Counted from the stretch's first letter, positions 1 through 7,850 are shown. The stretch is 12,500 nt of DNA from Chrysomallon squamiferum (GCA_012295275.1 CM022679.1:9657169-9669668), one strand, 5' to 3'. The notes: a model not told the origin generated them from the sequence alone. A program made the numbers and translations.

Positions 1-66
1 TGACAAAAAAGACACATTATGTGTGGGTGGAAAAAACCAGCCTACAATGCTTTCTTTTATCTCGGG

Positions 67-90
67 AAAAAAAAAAAAAAAAAAAAAAAA
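67..90 (+). repeat. poly-A tract (24 A)
   Basis: Uninterrupted run of 24 A after CTCGGG. It may be a microsatellite or the tail of an old retroposed element; no element body is recognisable upstream. It is one of eleven homopolymer runs of at least 19 bases in the window. Confidence 0.95.
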
Positions 91-189
91 TGTATGACAG
101 GACGTGACGTATAAATCAGAAGCGAAACCATACCTATGTGACAGAAAACCGTTAATGTATGGGCACGAGATAAGAGAAGCTTTCAGTGT

Positions 190-280
190 CAGTACAATGC
201 GGCCCGCTGGACTTCGGGGCCATCTTAGAACGAGCGATTAGGACCGGCGGAACAAAAGTGGCGGAGGAAAGTTTCCCCAT
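190..280. other. GC-richer patch with YY1-like motif, no recognised gene
   Basis: A short stretch with more G and C than its surroundings. It contains CCATCTT at 220-226, which reads AAGATGG on the minus strand and matches the core of the YY1 binding motif. An 85-codon frame (186-443, plus) passes through it, but its product resembles no family I know and its second half lies in AT-rich spacer. The patch could be a small regulatory element or chance composition. Confidence 0.2.
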
Positions 281-449
281 AAACACACTCAGTGTCATAT
301 TTAATAAGACATTAATCTCGTGCTTTTCCACCCAGATTGACATACATTTACCAATTTGTTTATCATTATTTAATCGTTTGTTTCCCTCGCAGGTGGTCGC
401 TGATATAAAGTCAAAAATATATAAGGTGCGGGCGACGTGTTAATAGTCA

Positions 450-454
<5 letters not shown>

Positions 455-486
<32 letters not shown>
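455..486 (+). repeat. poly-A tract (32 A)
   Basis: The longest homopolymer in the window, preceded by AATT and followed by TTCTTCTTCC. It creates poly-Lys and poly-Phe shadow frames on the two strands that should not be annotated as genes. Confidence 0.95.
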
Positions 487-488
<2 letters not shown>

Positions 489-544
489 CTTCTTCCTGGT
501 TTATAAATTTAACTGAAGTCACCGCAAAACAAAACAAACGCGTT

Positions 545-625
545 GACACACACACACACAGACAGACATACAGACGACAGACAAAACGAACGCAGGCGAC
601 AGGGACAGACAGGCAGACGGACTGA
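545..625 (+). repeat. CA microsatellite grading into degenerate CAGA/GACAG repeat
   Basis: A pure CA run (about 545-560) passes into imperfect GACAGACA-type units (GACAGACATACAGACGACAGACA and similar) to about 625. Units become more diverged away from the CA core, as in an ageing compound microsatellite. Confidence 0.85.
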
Positions 626-1150
626 CGGATGGGTGGAAATATAAATCGATAGATAAAACAATTTATTTCAATTTCTATATGTAGCTGTTTTTAATATTTA
701 ATTTGCCATAAATGACAGTAAATGCAAATTGCACAATAGCTAAAAACAAGTTATCTGTTAAATTATTCCTGGGAGAGAAAGAGCTCGCACAATGGTGGCA
801 GAAAATAATGTCACCGTACAAATTTACCGACGGACATAATGACAATGTGAGTGAAGGCTTTGCCATTAGTTTGTCATTAGCGAATATTTGATTGACACAA
901 GACACGCCCTGAAACATGTGGCTGGAAAAATTTCATTACGGGAATGAATACATTTCACGACGACAATCGATTTTCATTTGCTGCTTCATTCATTTTCCAC
1001 GTGAGAGGTGTGGCTAACCGCTGGAACTTGGAACGTCGAGCGAAAGGTTCCAGGATCGATTCGGCTAGATGATCAAACAGAACTATTTTAACTTATCTTT
1101 GGGTATAGTAAAATATTATAGTTACTCCCAATACTCAGTACTGGTAACAC
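626..1150. other. gene-free spacer
   Basis: Unique-looking AT-rich DNA. An 80-codon minus-strand frame at 675-917 is not low complexity but has no recognisable motif, signal peptide or splice context, so I do not call it. At 1004-1072 there is a weak tRNA-like A-box/B-box pairing, which I rejected as a SINE call. Confidence 0.6.
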
Positions 1151-1202
1151 ATACAGAGAGACAGTCAGACACACACACACAAACATACATAAATACATAC
1201 AT
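1151..1202 (+). repeat. compound GAGA / CA / ACAT microsatellite
   Basis: CAGAGAGACAGTCAGA leads into a CA run (about 1168-1181) and then imperfect ACAT/AAAT units up to 1202. The composition resembles the 545-625 repeat. Confidence 0.8.
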
Positions 1203-1584
1203 TACTAAGAACGGCAGAGTCTTTCATTTGGATTTTTGTAACAGCAGTAACCCAGTGAAATGACATTTCAGTCGTATAACATTTCTTTGTTTGAATCGCA
1301 CTGATAAATATATGCTGTTTTAAGTGAGTCTTCACAATCTGACAATTAATTATGGGTGAAATGGTAAACGCCAGTGAAAAACGTGATGTGATGCTAGGCT
1401 TCATCTAATGCATGCATTGCATAGGCTTTATAATTATCATGCCGAATATGATGGTATATTAACAAATAAATAAACAAATCTGTTTGAAAATGCTTTCTTT
1501 TTCTCCGTTTTTAAACATTAATTTAATTTTTTGTCCATATTAATATTATAATTAGAATTGTTTTCTAATTTTTAAATTAAATAG
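1203..1584. other. gene-free AT-rich spacer
   Basis: No coding frame, RNA gene or repeat of note. The sequence becomes steadily richer in A and T toward the ATT array at 1594. Confidence 0.6.
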
Positions 1585-1593
1585 AATTTATTT

Positions 1594-1638
<45 letters not shown>

Positions 1639-1712
1639 TATCTATGTTTTTGTTTTGTTTTTGTTTGTTTGTTTTTTGTTGTTGTTTCTTTTGTTTCTTT
1701 TTTTTTGTGTGA
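1585..1712 (+). repeat. (TTA)n array followed by T-rich TTTG/TTG tract
   Basis: TTTATTTA units change into a pure TTA/ATT run (about 1600-1639). A T-rich stretch with spaced G (GTTTT, GTTTG, GTTGTTG) follows and ends near 1712. This is simple sequence with no gene. Confidence 0.9.
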
Positions 1713-1781
1713 GAAATGTTCAATATTAAAAACTTTATATAATTATTATATTTTTACAGAACTTTCTGTCTGTGGCGACAC

Positions 1782-1870
1782 AAAAAAAAAAAAAATAAAA
1801 AAAAAAAAATTATAAACAATAAAAAAAAATAGTAGTAGCAGTAGTAGTAGTAGTAAATAATAATAATAAA
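1782..1870 (+). repeat. A-rich tract, (TAG)n and (TAA)n compound array
   Basis: A14, T and further A runs (1782-1829) are followed by TAG units with one CAG interruption (about 1830-1852) and then TAA units to about 1870. The minus-strand reading is a Tyr/Phe-rich shadow frame. Confidence 0.9.
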
Positions 1871-2010
1871 AAGTAAAACCCCCACATATAATAAAAGAAA
1901 TAAATAATAATGATTTCTATATGTAAAGATAGACGCTATAATATTCAGCTGATCACATGAATACATACATAATAACGAAATGGAAATATAAACTATATTT
2001 TTAAATTTAA
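1871..2010. other. gene-free AT-rich spacer
   Basis: Short unique AT-rich stretch between simple-sequence arrays; nothing recognisable. Confidence 0.5.
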
Positions 2011-2060
2011 TTGTGCGAATTGTGTGAATTGTGTGAATGTGTGTATATATATATATATAA
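2011..2060 (+). repeat. 9-bp tandem repeat (TTGTGTGAA x3) joined to (TA)n
   Basis: Three contiguous 9-base units: TTGTGCGAA at 2011-2019, then TTGTGTGAA at 2020-2028 and 2029-2037. TGTGTG and a TA run follow to about 2060. Confidence 0.9.
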
Positions 2061-2196
2061 TGTAGATATATTTTTCTCCGTTAAATTATCTTTGTATTCT
2101 TTTTTCCTTTTTATTTATTTACTAACTGTTTTAATTATCTCGAGTTTATTATTTTTTTGGGTGAACTAAAATGACGCAGACTTCAGTGTGTTAGCT

Positions 2197-2230
2197 GTGT
2201 GTGAACCAGTGTGTGAACCAGTGTGAAACA
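2197..2230 (+). repeat. 12-bp tandem repeat (GTGTGTGAACCA x2 plus partial)
   Basis: Two exact units at 2197-2208 and 2209-2220, with a partial diverged third (GTGTGAAACA) at 2221-2230. The unit shares GTGTGAA with the 9-bp repeat 160 bases upstream, so the two may be related. Confidence 0.9.
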
Positions 2231-2234
2231 GAAC

Positions 2235-2276
2235 ATTACCAACGACATCTACCACCATGTCGTCTTCGCTGGTAAT
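2235..2276 (+). other. bulged 14-bp inverted repeat (hairpin)
   Basis: The left arm ATTACCAACGACAT (2235-2248) pairs with ATGTCGT (2257-2263) and TGGTAAT (2270-2276). The loop is 8 nt (2249-2256) and a 6-nt bulge CTTCGC lies on the right arm. All 14 pairs are Watson-Crick. It sits directly after the 12-bp tandem repeat. Its function is unknown; the stem is short for a typical microRNA precursor. Confidence 0.6.
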
Positions 2277-2369
2277 CTACCATGACCGATTAAAAACAAA
2301 CACTGGAGCACACCATCTGTACAGATAATCTTTTGTGTGCCAAACTGTCTTTGTAATTATCTCACACAG

Positions 2370-2567
2370 TTTCTGTTCACCTTTAAGACACAAAAGAATT
2401 CCCGAAACGCGAGTGAGATTAACAGTTCGATTAGAAGAAACCAGATCAGGGTTGTTGCCGCCCCCCCCAACACCACCGTGGAGGACGAATTCAAGCAGCC
2501 TCGAGGTCAAGAAGGTCCGTTTAATGACGTAATACACATAATAACAAAAGTCCGCGCATTTACGTAA
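2370..2567 (+). other. candidate exon-like open segment in a GC-richer island
   Basis: A frame open from 2337 to a TAA at 2565-2567 contains a part with coding-like composition. Over the 18 codons at 2445-2498 I count G or C at about 10/18 first, 7/18 second and 15/18 third positions, the order expected of real codons. The peptide there includes RVVAAPPNTTVEDEFKQPRG, which I do not recognise. Upstream, TTATCTCACACAG ending at 2369 could be a 3' splice site, joining the frame in phase 0. No strong GT donor is visible, and 2461-2468 is a C8 run. The minus strand is also open over 2277-2537, which weakens the case. It could be a diverged exon, a pseudogene fragment or a compositional accident. 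Confidence 0.2.
2524..2533 (+). promoter_or_regulatory. bZIP-type site ATGACGTAAT
   Basis: Matches a CRE/ATF half-site joined to a C/EBP-like half (TGACGTAA). It shares ACGTAAT with sites at 2559 and 2892. Confidence 0.3.
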
Positions 2568-2568
2568 T
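2559..2568 (+). promoter_or_regulatory. bZIP-type site TTTACGTAAT
   Basis: Contains the palindrome TTACGTAA and differs at one position from the PAR-bZIP/NFIL3 consensus RTTAYGTAAY. It lies 35 bases after the first site, with ACGTAATAC repeated exactly. Confidence 0.3.
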
Positions 2569-2891
2569 ACTTCGGGATCGTCATTCGTCTTTTATTCGGG
2601 CGCACCGGTTTTTGCTTTCGGGTGGTGCGAAAATATTCCAATTAAAAGAAATACAATATCTTTTACTGGCTTCGGGGCTGATGATACTGTGAGTTACCCG
2701 GGGAAGGGCAGAAACAGAGGATTCGTGTGTTCTCATGATGTAATCGAGTTTAACCGCGCAGCGTTCATTTGCTGCGCTAAATGAGATGGTGCATGGCGAA
2801 TTACAACCTGTGACTGGTGGACTGACTTTTAACAGCAGGCGGTCCGGAAAGAAGACTGCGCGCGGACAGATCTAATACAGCGTTCTCCTAA
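2569..2891. other. GC-richer gene-free island
   Basis: Relatively GC- and CpG-rich DNA with no frame worth calling. It contains a 7-bp perfect hairpin at 2757-2778 and several short words that recur in order near 3519-3564. It may be regulatory or the remnant of a dispersed element. Confidence 0.35.
2757..2778 (+). other. GC-rich 7-bp hairpin
   Basis: GCGCAGC at 2757-2763 is the exact reverse complement of GCTGCGC at 2772-2778, with an 8-base loop. TTA at 2751-2753 could pair with TAA at 2779-2781 across a 3-base bulge. Confidence 0.5.
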
Positions 2892-2901
2892 ATTACGTAA
2901 T
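2892..2901 (+). promoter_or_regulatory. PAR-bZIP/NFIL3-type palindrome ATTACGTAAT
   Basis: A perfect 10-base palindrome that matches RTTAYGTAAY at every position. Third ACGTAAT-containing site in about 380 bases. Confidence 0.35.
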
Positions 2902-3009
2902 CTTTTCTACTTATCTGCCGTCTTTAAAATCAAAAATAAACATCTCCGTAACGAATGTTAACGATTATTAATGAAGAAATGAAAAATGCACTTTGCTCTG
3001 CGTTGGGTA

Positions 3010-3090
3010 TCTTTGTGTGCCTGTAATGTGTCTGTGTGTGTGTGTAAGTACATTCGTGTGTGTGTGCGCGTACATGTAGCTGTACATGTA
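3010..3090 (+). repeat. GT microsatellites plus paired TACATGTA palindromes
   Basis: Interrupted TG runs at about 3031-3045 and 3056-3067 lead into CGCG. Two self-complementary octamers TACATGTA follow at 3071-3078 and 3083-3090, separated by GCTG, and could fold on each other. Confidence 0.8.
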
Positions 3091-3120
3091 ATATCACTGA
3101 AAGTTAGAAAACTATTTTTA

Positions 3121-3290
3121 TAAGCCTTTTTTATTTATTTATTTTTTATTTTAAAGTAGAAAAACGCGAACACACACACACATAGGCAAAGAGAGTTTTA
3201 CTTGGGCAATATATCGTCAAATATTTCGCAGAAAAACAAAATGAAACGAAATAAAATAAACAAATAAATAGTTAAATAAATAGAAGCCAT
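3121..3290. repeat. T-rich, CA and AAAT/AAAC simple sequence
   Basis: TTTATTTATT-type sequence, a short ACACACACAC run near 3172-3182, and degenerate AAAT/AAAC units from about 3234 to 3284. Confidence 0.7.
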
Positions 3291-3705
3291 TTAATAAGGT
3301 GGTTTTGGCCATCTTCTAAACTGTTATGATTCCGCTGAAAAACAACGATTTTACCATTTCTGTACTGATTACAGGTTTGCCATGAGCTACAACTTACAAA
3401 TTGCTAAAACAAGTGTATAAACAAGAAAAAAAAACGACAATGACTTATTGTTTCAGTTCTGGGAATGACCTGCAAAGATACAGTATAGCTTGAAGAGGGA
3501 ACATGTGTTATGCTGGGACAGAAACAGAGAATGACCGACATTCGTGTGGATTCTGGAAAGAAGATTGAAACTGCTATTTATTGGAGTTAACGACTTTTTG
3601 GGGTTTGGTGGTAAATAATATTAAATTTATCATCGCTTCAGCGAAAATGTTTTGTAGTGTTAATTTTAAAAAGTCTGAAACTCTTTGAAATTTTTATTGA
3701 TTGTA
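3291..3705. other. gene-free spacer
   Basis: Unique-looking DNA with no gene call. It includes words at 3519-3564 that repeat, in order, words of 2710-2855 (see findings). Confidence 0.5.
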
Positions 3706-3709
3706 TTGT

Positions 3710-3710
3710 T

Positions 3711-3742
<32 letters not shown>

Positions 3743-3745
3743 TTA
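3710..3745 (+). repeat. (TTTA)n microsatellite
   Basis: About eight tandem TTTA units ending in TTAATAAATAA. Confidence 0.9.
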
Positions 3746-3851
3746 ATAAATAACGAACGGTCTAAAATTCATTCTTTTCTTATGACTTAATTCTGGTGCA
3801 AAATAAAATTATTCAGTTATTTTCATATTTATTTACGCCGCTTTTGTTCAG

Positions 3852-3968
3852 TAATAATAATAACAATAATAATAACAATAATAATAATATTATTATTATT
3901 ATACCAATAGCAATAACAAACAACAACAACAACAACAACAACAACAATAATGATGATGATAATAATAA
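3852..3968 (+). repeat. compound trinucleotide array AAT / ATT / CAA / GAT / AAT
   Basis: AAT units with AAC interruptions (about 3852-3888) meet an inverted ATT run (about 3889-3901) that could fold back on them. A 14-base break is followed by CAA units (about 3919-3947), GAT units (about 3949-3960) and AAT again. Translated, these give poly-Asn and poly-Leu shadow frames. Confidence 0.9.
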
Positions 3969-4147
3969 CAAATGGAAAAATATATAGCCAACATCTACAA
4001 ACAAAATTACCGGTTTTATCACATCTACATCAAAGCGAATATACCTCATCTTTATCTTGTTTTCTTTTTGTAGATTAATTAAAATCAATCAGTGGTCAGT
4101 CCAGAAAAATATATTTACACGAGATGAATACAAAAGCAGAAGATTAA

Positions 4148-4166
4148 TTTTTTTTTTTTTTTTTTT
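4148..4166 (-). repeat. poly-T tract (19 T)
   Basis: The only run of at least 19 T on the plus strand in the window; all other long homopolymers are A. An A-tail on the minus strand would look like this. Confidence 0.95.
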
Positions 4167-4404
4167 GAAACGCTTTTTGTTCTAACAATGCTCCGCTGAA
4201 CCTTCAGTCGTTGGCTATTTTTGTCTCACAGAGCTGTCGTCTGCTAAATTAAGAACGAAGACAGATTCGCGCCGATCGATAATGACACAAGAGTGACCCA
4301 TTTGACTGCTTCAAGGTTATTTGCCATCAACGCTGATTAACAGCAGTTATTTGATTTCACCTCCGAAACAGTCGCGCTCACCGAAACCAGCTGATTCGAA
4401 AATA
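4167..4404. other. gene-free spacer, moderately GC-rich
   Basis: Contains acceptor-like strings such as TTTTTGTCTCACAG ending near 4231, but open frames after them are under 25 codons and no donor follows. No gene is called. Confidence 0.5.
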
Positions 4405-4457
4405 AGTGTGTGTAGTTTGTGTGAATTTGTGCTTGTGTGTGTGTATGTTTGTGTATG
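4405..4457 (+). repeat. imperfect GT microsatellite
   Basis: GTGTGTGTAG, TTTGTGTGAATTTGTG and a cleaner GTGTGTGTGTATG run; diverged dinucleotide repeat. Confidence 0.8.
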
Positions 4458-4517
4458 TAAGCGACTAGTAAGTAGGCCTAATAATTATAAGAATTATGGA
4501 AGGAAAAAGGAGAAAAA

Positions 4518-4592
4518 GAATATTATTGTGAAAAGGAAGGAAATATTATTGTAATAAATAAATAAATAAATAAATAAATAAATAGATAGAAA
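4518..4592 (+). repeat. duplicated TATTATTGT block and (AAAT)n with GATA end
   Basis: TATTATTGT occurs twice about 25 bases apart (near 4521 and 4544), separated by purine-rich DNA. About eight AAAT units follow (about 4552-4584), ending in GATAGA. Confidence 0.85.
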
Positions 4593-4700
4593 GAAAATAT
4601 GAATTAATGTTTTTCCTTTTAATTTTTCTTTAGATTTTAATTTAAAAAAAAAAACAAAAAATATTTTAATTCTTTTATTCTTTTTCTTTATTTTATTTAT

Positions 4701-4737
4701 GTATTTATTTCTATGCTTTTATTTATTTATTTATTTA

Positions 4738-4793
<56 letters not shown>

Positions 4794-4800
4794 TTATTTG
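4701..4800 (+). repeat. (TTTA)n to (TTA)n array
   Basis: TTTA units (about 4717-4740) pass into roughly 19 TTA units with one TTTTTA interruption near 4783. A 71-codon poly-Tyr frame is a shadow of this array. Confidence 0.95.
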
Positions 4801-4970
4801 TACGAGCTAACATTTGTGATTGAATTTATTGTCTCAGATTTCGAAAATGTATTTATAATAACTGCAACAAGGAATAATAACTTCAGCTATAAACGTAACA
4901 AATATATATTTTAAATAAAGCAGATATCAAGAATCCAAAAACTAAGAAACTAAACAACAAATATAAAGGT
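4801..4970. other. short AT-rich spacer
   Basis: No gene, RNA or repeat recognised between two simple-sequence arrays. Confidence 0.5.
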
Positions 4971-4972
4971 GT

Positions 4973-5060
4973 AAATAATAATAATAAGAAGAAGAAGAAG
5001 AAGAAGAAGAATGATGATGATAAGGGCAATAATTACAGTAACAGCAGCAACAACAACAAA
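4973..5060 (+). repeat. compound trinucleotide array AAT / AAG / GAT / CAG-CAA
   Basis: AAT units (about 4973-4985) become AAG (about 4986-5010), then GAT (about 5011-5021), and after a short gap CAG/CAA (about 5041-5059). Most switches keep the three-base register and need one substitution per unit. Confidence 0.9.
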
Positions 5061-5089
5061 ATTAAATAATAACAACAGAAAAAGAGCTA

Positions 5090-5710
5090 GCTACAAGACA
5101 TTTCAAACAATTTCAACACAAAACGCCATGCGTCGGAAAAACACGAACACAAACACGAAGAGAGACGAAGACGCGCAACTTGGGTTTCTTGACTCGGATC
5201 AAACACGACGATGTTTGGCGATCGTGTCCTGGACCGTCTTCATCACTGGACGATGTTCATTATTTCCAATCTCTCTAAGAGGCAAAACATCATCGGCGAA
5301 CCTTCGGACTGGATCCTTACCGCCAGGAACAAACGTCGCTTGTGGTGAAAGACGGGACTACGCATGATTCACAGTTGCTTGCCAAATAATCCCCCGAAGA
5401 AACGGCAATAACGAAGGTTTTAGCATTCACGAGGGCTGGGTACGTGGGTGACACGTTTTGTGCAGTTAGCAAACGTTCTACAGCCAGAAACAAACACCGA
5501 TGCGAACAGATATCTTCTATTTTCACTTTATTAATTTGCTTCTCCTCGCCCGATCAATAAAAACGTCAGCGCGGTCGGTCGGTCGGCCCGAACAACTTGA
5601 AGTGGCATTAAGAAGCTGTGTCAATGGTTTTTTGAAATAATTATTCCATTGTTTTATTTCGTACGGCCGCTAAGGTAATTAGCTGTAGTATACGTTGTGC
5701 GGTTCCAGTT
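5090..5710. other. GC- and CpG-richer island without a recognised gene
   Basis: Less repetitive and richer in CpG than its surroundings. A plus frame (5011-5367, 118 codons) starts inside the trinucleotide array. From an internal ATG near 5128 it gives a mixed peptide (MRRKNTNTNTKRDEDAQLGF and onward) with no family I know. Third-position GC is only about half, so coding support is weak, and an opposing frame (5317-5526, minus) overlaps it. A short CGGT/GGTC tandem lies at 5572-5586. The island could be a promoter or first-exon region, or a decayed element. Confidence 0.3.
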
Positions 5711-5766
5711 TATTTACCTTGAATAAGTGCTGCTTGTTTCGTTAAGAACAATTTTAAAAATGAATA

Positions 5767-5840
5767 ATAATGGCGTATAATAAATAAAATAAAATAAAAT
5801 AAAATAACATAAATAAATAAATAAATAAGTAAATAAAAAT
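5767..5840 (+). repeat. AAAAT / AAAT microsatellite
   Basis: AAAAT pentamers (about 5781-5806) are followed by AAAT tetramers (about 5809-5840), with small interruptions. Confidence 0.85.
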
Positions 5841-5990
5841 GTAAATATCTGTTATCGACCCACTGATTAATAATGTACCCTTATATAATATTGCAAAAAT
5901 GTAACACGCACATAAACATGAACATACGTACAGGGAATCATTAATTAGAAAAAAGTAGGAAAAACAAATAAATAATTCAATACGGGGATC
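5841..5990. other. gene-free AT-rich spacer
   Basis: Nothing recognisable before the poly-A tract. Confidence 0.5.
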
Positions 5991-6016
5991 AAAAAAAAAA
6001 AAAAAAAAAAAAAAAA
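5991..6016 (+). repeat. poly-A tract (26 A)
   Basis: Uninterrupted A run after TACGGGGATC. Confidence 0.95.
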
Positions 6017-6240
6017 TAACAACCCGAGGCTGGTTTTGGATATATTACAATTACTACATTTTTTTTTTAATTCCCGCCCCCTGAAACTTAAACCTCTATG
6101 TCATCTACATCCATTTGAAAAAATTATAATTGTCAAATAAAAGTTAAATGTGAAATTAAAATCTTGTTCCACTTCATTTGTTCACCTACTGTCATCATAA
6201 TACTTTTTTTTCAAGACGATTAATATTCACTTATCTTTTT
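6017..6240. other. gene-free AT-rich spacer
   Basis: No gene or RNA seen. A short T run lies at about 6060-6068. Confidence 0.5.
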
Positions 6241-6410
6241 ATTTTCTATTTTTTTTATATATATTAAAATTTATTTATTTGCATTATTTATTTATCTAGT
6301 TACATTTAAATATATATATATATATATTTATATTCTTACTATATATTCATTTACATCGTTTATTTATTTATCTATCTTTGTATTTATTTATTTATTTATT
6401 TATTTTCCAT
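6241..6410 (+). repeat. T/A-rich block with (TA)n and (TTTA)n
   Basis: Degenerate TTTA units enclose a TA run at about 6311-6328; a cleaner TTTA run lies at about 6380-6402. Confidence 0.85.
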
Positions 6411-6750
6411 ATTCTAAAATCATTTATCCCTAAAGACCATCTACCTTTTTTTAAATACTAATAGAACATTTAATTTTAATGGAAAAAAACAACAAAATAA
6501 AATTTAAAAGAACAACAAGAAGAAAATTAATGTATGAAAAGAAACAGAAGAAAAATCATTGATTTACTGTCACAGTTCTGTACCCTTCCAGTCACAGATA
6601 ACAAAAATATTATTGTATACGTACTTAAAACAAGAACGTCTGTTATGGAAAACTCCCAGATATACAACAAGCCAGGCAGTGTGGAAAACATAATTATCTA
6701 CAGAACAGAATACTTAAACATTTTTTTTAACTGGTTATTTATTTTTGTTC
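6411..6750. other. gene-free spacer
   Basis: A plus frame of 111 codons (6534-6869) crosses this spacer and then the GT repeat. It has no recognisable domain and loses composition support at the repeat, so it is not called. Confidence 0.5.
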
Positions 6751-6755
6751 TACAC

Positions 6756-6776
6756 CGGTGTGTGTGTGTGTGTGTA
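6756..6776 (+). repeat. (GT)n microsatellite
   Basis: About nine GT units after CACCG. The following GGACATT words at about 6781 and 6801 form a small direct repeat. Confidence 0.9.
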
Positions 6777-7094
6777 TACTGGACATTCTATGTGTTTACC
6801 GGACATTATTATTATATATTGTCGCCCACTTTCTCTGCCGATAACTCACTTTACTGTTCAGCTATTTAGTTTTGTGATCGCTTATTTGATAAATCCCTTT
6901 TATTTTTTCATTTTTTTTTCTTTCCTGGTCGTTATCGTGGTCCAGTATCGCTCATGACACGTTCAGTTTTGGCATTGACAGAGAACTAATCGACTTAAAG
7001 ACTGCGCTTTGTTTACAGAACAAGAAAGGAACTCCAGAAGAAAATTAGTGCGTTTGAAAGAATCAGATTGCTGTAATACATACGATAAGCAGGT
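6777..7094. other. gene-free spacer
   Basis: No coding, RNA or repeat feature recognised. Confidence 0.5.
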
Positions 7095-7160
7095 AAAAAA
7101 AAAAAAAAAAAAATTCTGTTTTTGTCATTTTAGTCATTAAAAAAAAAAAAAAAAAAAAAA
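7095..7160 (+). repeat. paired poly-A tracts (19 A and 22 A)
   Basis: A runs at 7095-7113 and 7139-7160 are separated by 25 T-rich bases containing GTCATTTTAGTCATTA, a small internal repeat of GTCATT. They could be two insertions or a local duplication. Confidence 0.95.
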
Positions 7161-7440
7161 TGAAAAGAAGCCCAACACACTAAACAAAAACACTAGTTTC
7201 TACGTTTTGCTAAAAATGGTCTCTCTGTTTTGTTTCGTTCCGTCATGCCAAACCCGACCCTATCACAAAGATTTATTTCTACAAAAAAAAAAGCTGAAGT
7301 GAGAAGAATGAATCAGATGTTTGAACTCCGGTTTTTGTGAGAGAAATCAGATGTGTGAATAGTGAATGCTTTGTTCAATCGAAATTTCCTTAAAAGTTTT
7401 GGACGACAAAGTTGTCGTATAACAAAATGTTTTCTAAAGA
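7161..7440. other. gene-free spacer with a small hairpin
   Basis: Unremarkable except for ACGACAA (7403-7409) facing TTGTCGT (7412-7418), a 7-bp inverted repeat with a 2-base spacer, just before the next A tract. Confidence 0.5.
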
Positions 7441-7459
7441 AAAAAAAAAAAAAAAAAAA
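7441..7459 (+). repeat. poly-A tract (19 A)
   Basis: A run after TTCTAAAG, followed by GGGGAAAG. Confidence 0.95.
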
Positions 7460-7552
7460 GGGGAAAGTATTTTTATTTATTTACCATACTTCGGATTTTT
7501 TGAAAATCCTGAATAATTTGAATGCCTTGTCCGGATCTGTTTAATTCTATTT

Positions 7553-7639
7553 TTTTATTATTATTATTATTCTTTGTATTATTATTATTATTAGTGTTGT
7601 TGTTGTTGTTGCTGTTGCTGTTGTTGTTGTTGTTTTTGT
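7553..7639 (+). repeat. compound (ATT)n to (GTT)n array
   Basis: Two ATT runs (about 7556-7571 and 7578-7592) pass through AGT into GTT units with GCT variants up to about 7639. The three-base register holds across the ATT-to-GTT switch. Confidence 0.9.
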
Positions 7640-7783
7640 TAATGTTGCTGTTATTTTTTATTTCATTTTAATTTAATTTAATTTTATTCTAATTTTTATT
7701 TTTGTAAACAAAATTACCTTAACTATATTATATTTATTCCTATTTTCGGGATTAAAATCACAAAAGAACAGAATAATACTAAA
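7640..7783. other. AT-rich spacer
   Basis: Degenerate TTTAA-rich DNA without recognised features. Confidence 0.5.
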
Positions 7784-7804
7784 AATAATAATAATAATAA
7801 TAAT
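7784..7804 (+). repeat. (AAT)n microsatellite
   Basis: About seven AAT units. Confidence 0.9.
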
Positions 7805-7850
7805 TAACTTAGTTTATTCTTCAGAGCCATTTTTAAACAACAACACCAAC

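Noticed and set aside
1004-1072. tRNA-like SINE head: TGGCTAACCG (1011) and GGATCGATTC (1053) resemble pol III A and B boxes at the right spacing.
   Set aside because: The B-box region does not form a T-stem (only one of three central pairs works), the A box is degenerate, and no A-tail or target duplication was found.
2277-2537. 86-codon minus frame with a Gly-rich segment.
   Set aside because: Mirror of the plus-strand segment; the Gly run comes from the C8 stretch, and codon-position bias favours the plus frame. No family recognised.
5128-5367. Non-repetitive C-terminal part of a 118-codon plus frame.
   Set aside because: Third-position GC is only about half, no motif is recognisable, the frame starts inside a microsatellite and an opposing frame overlaps.
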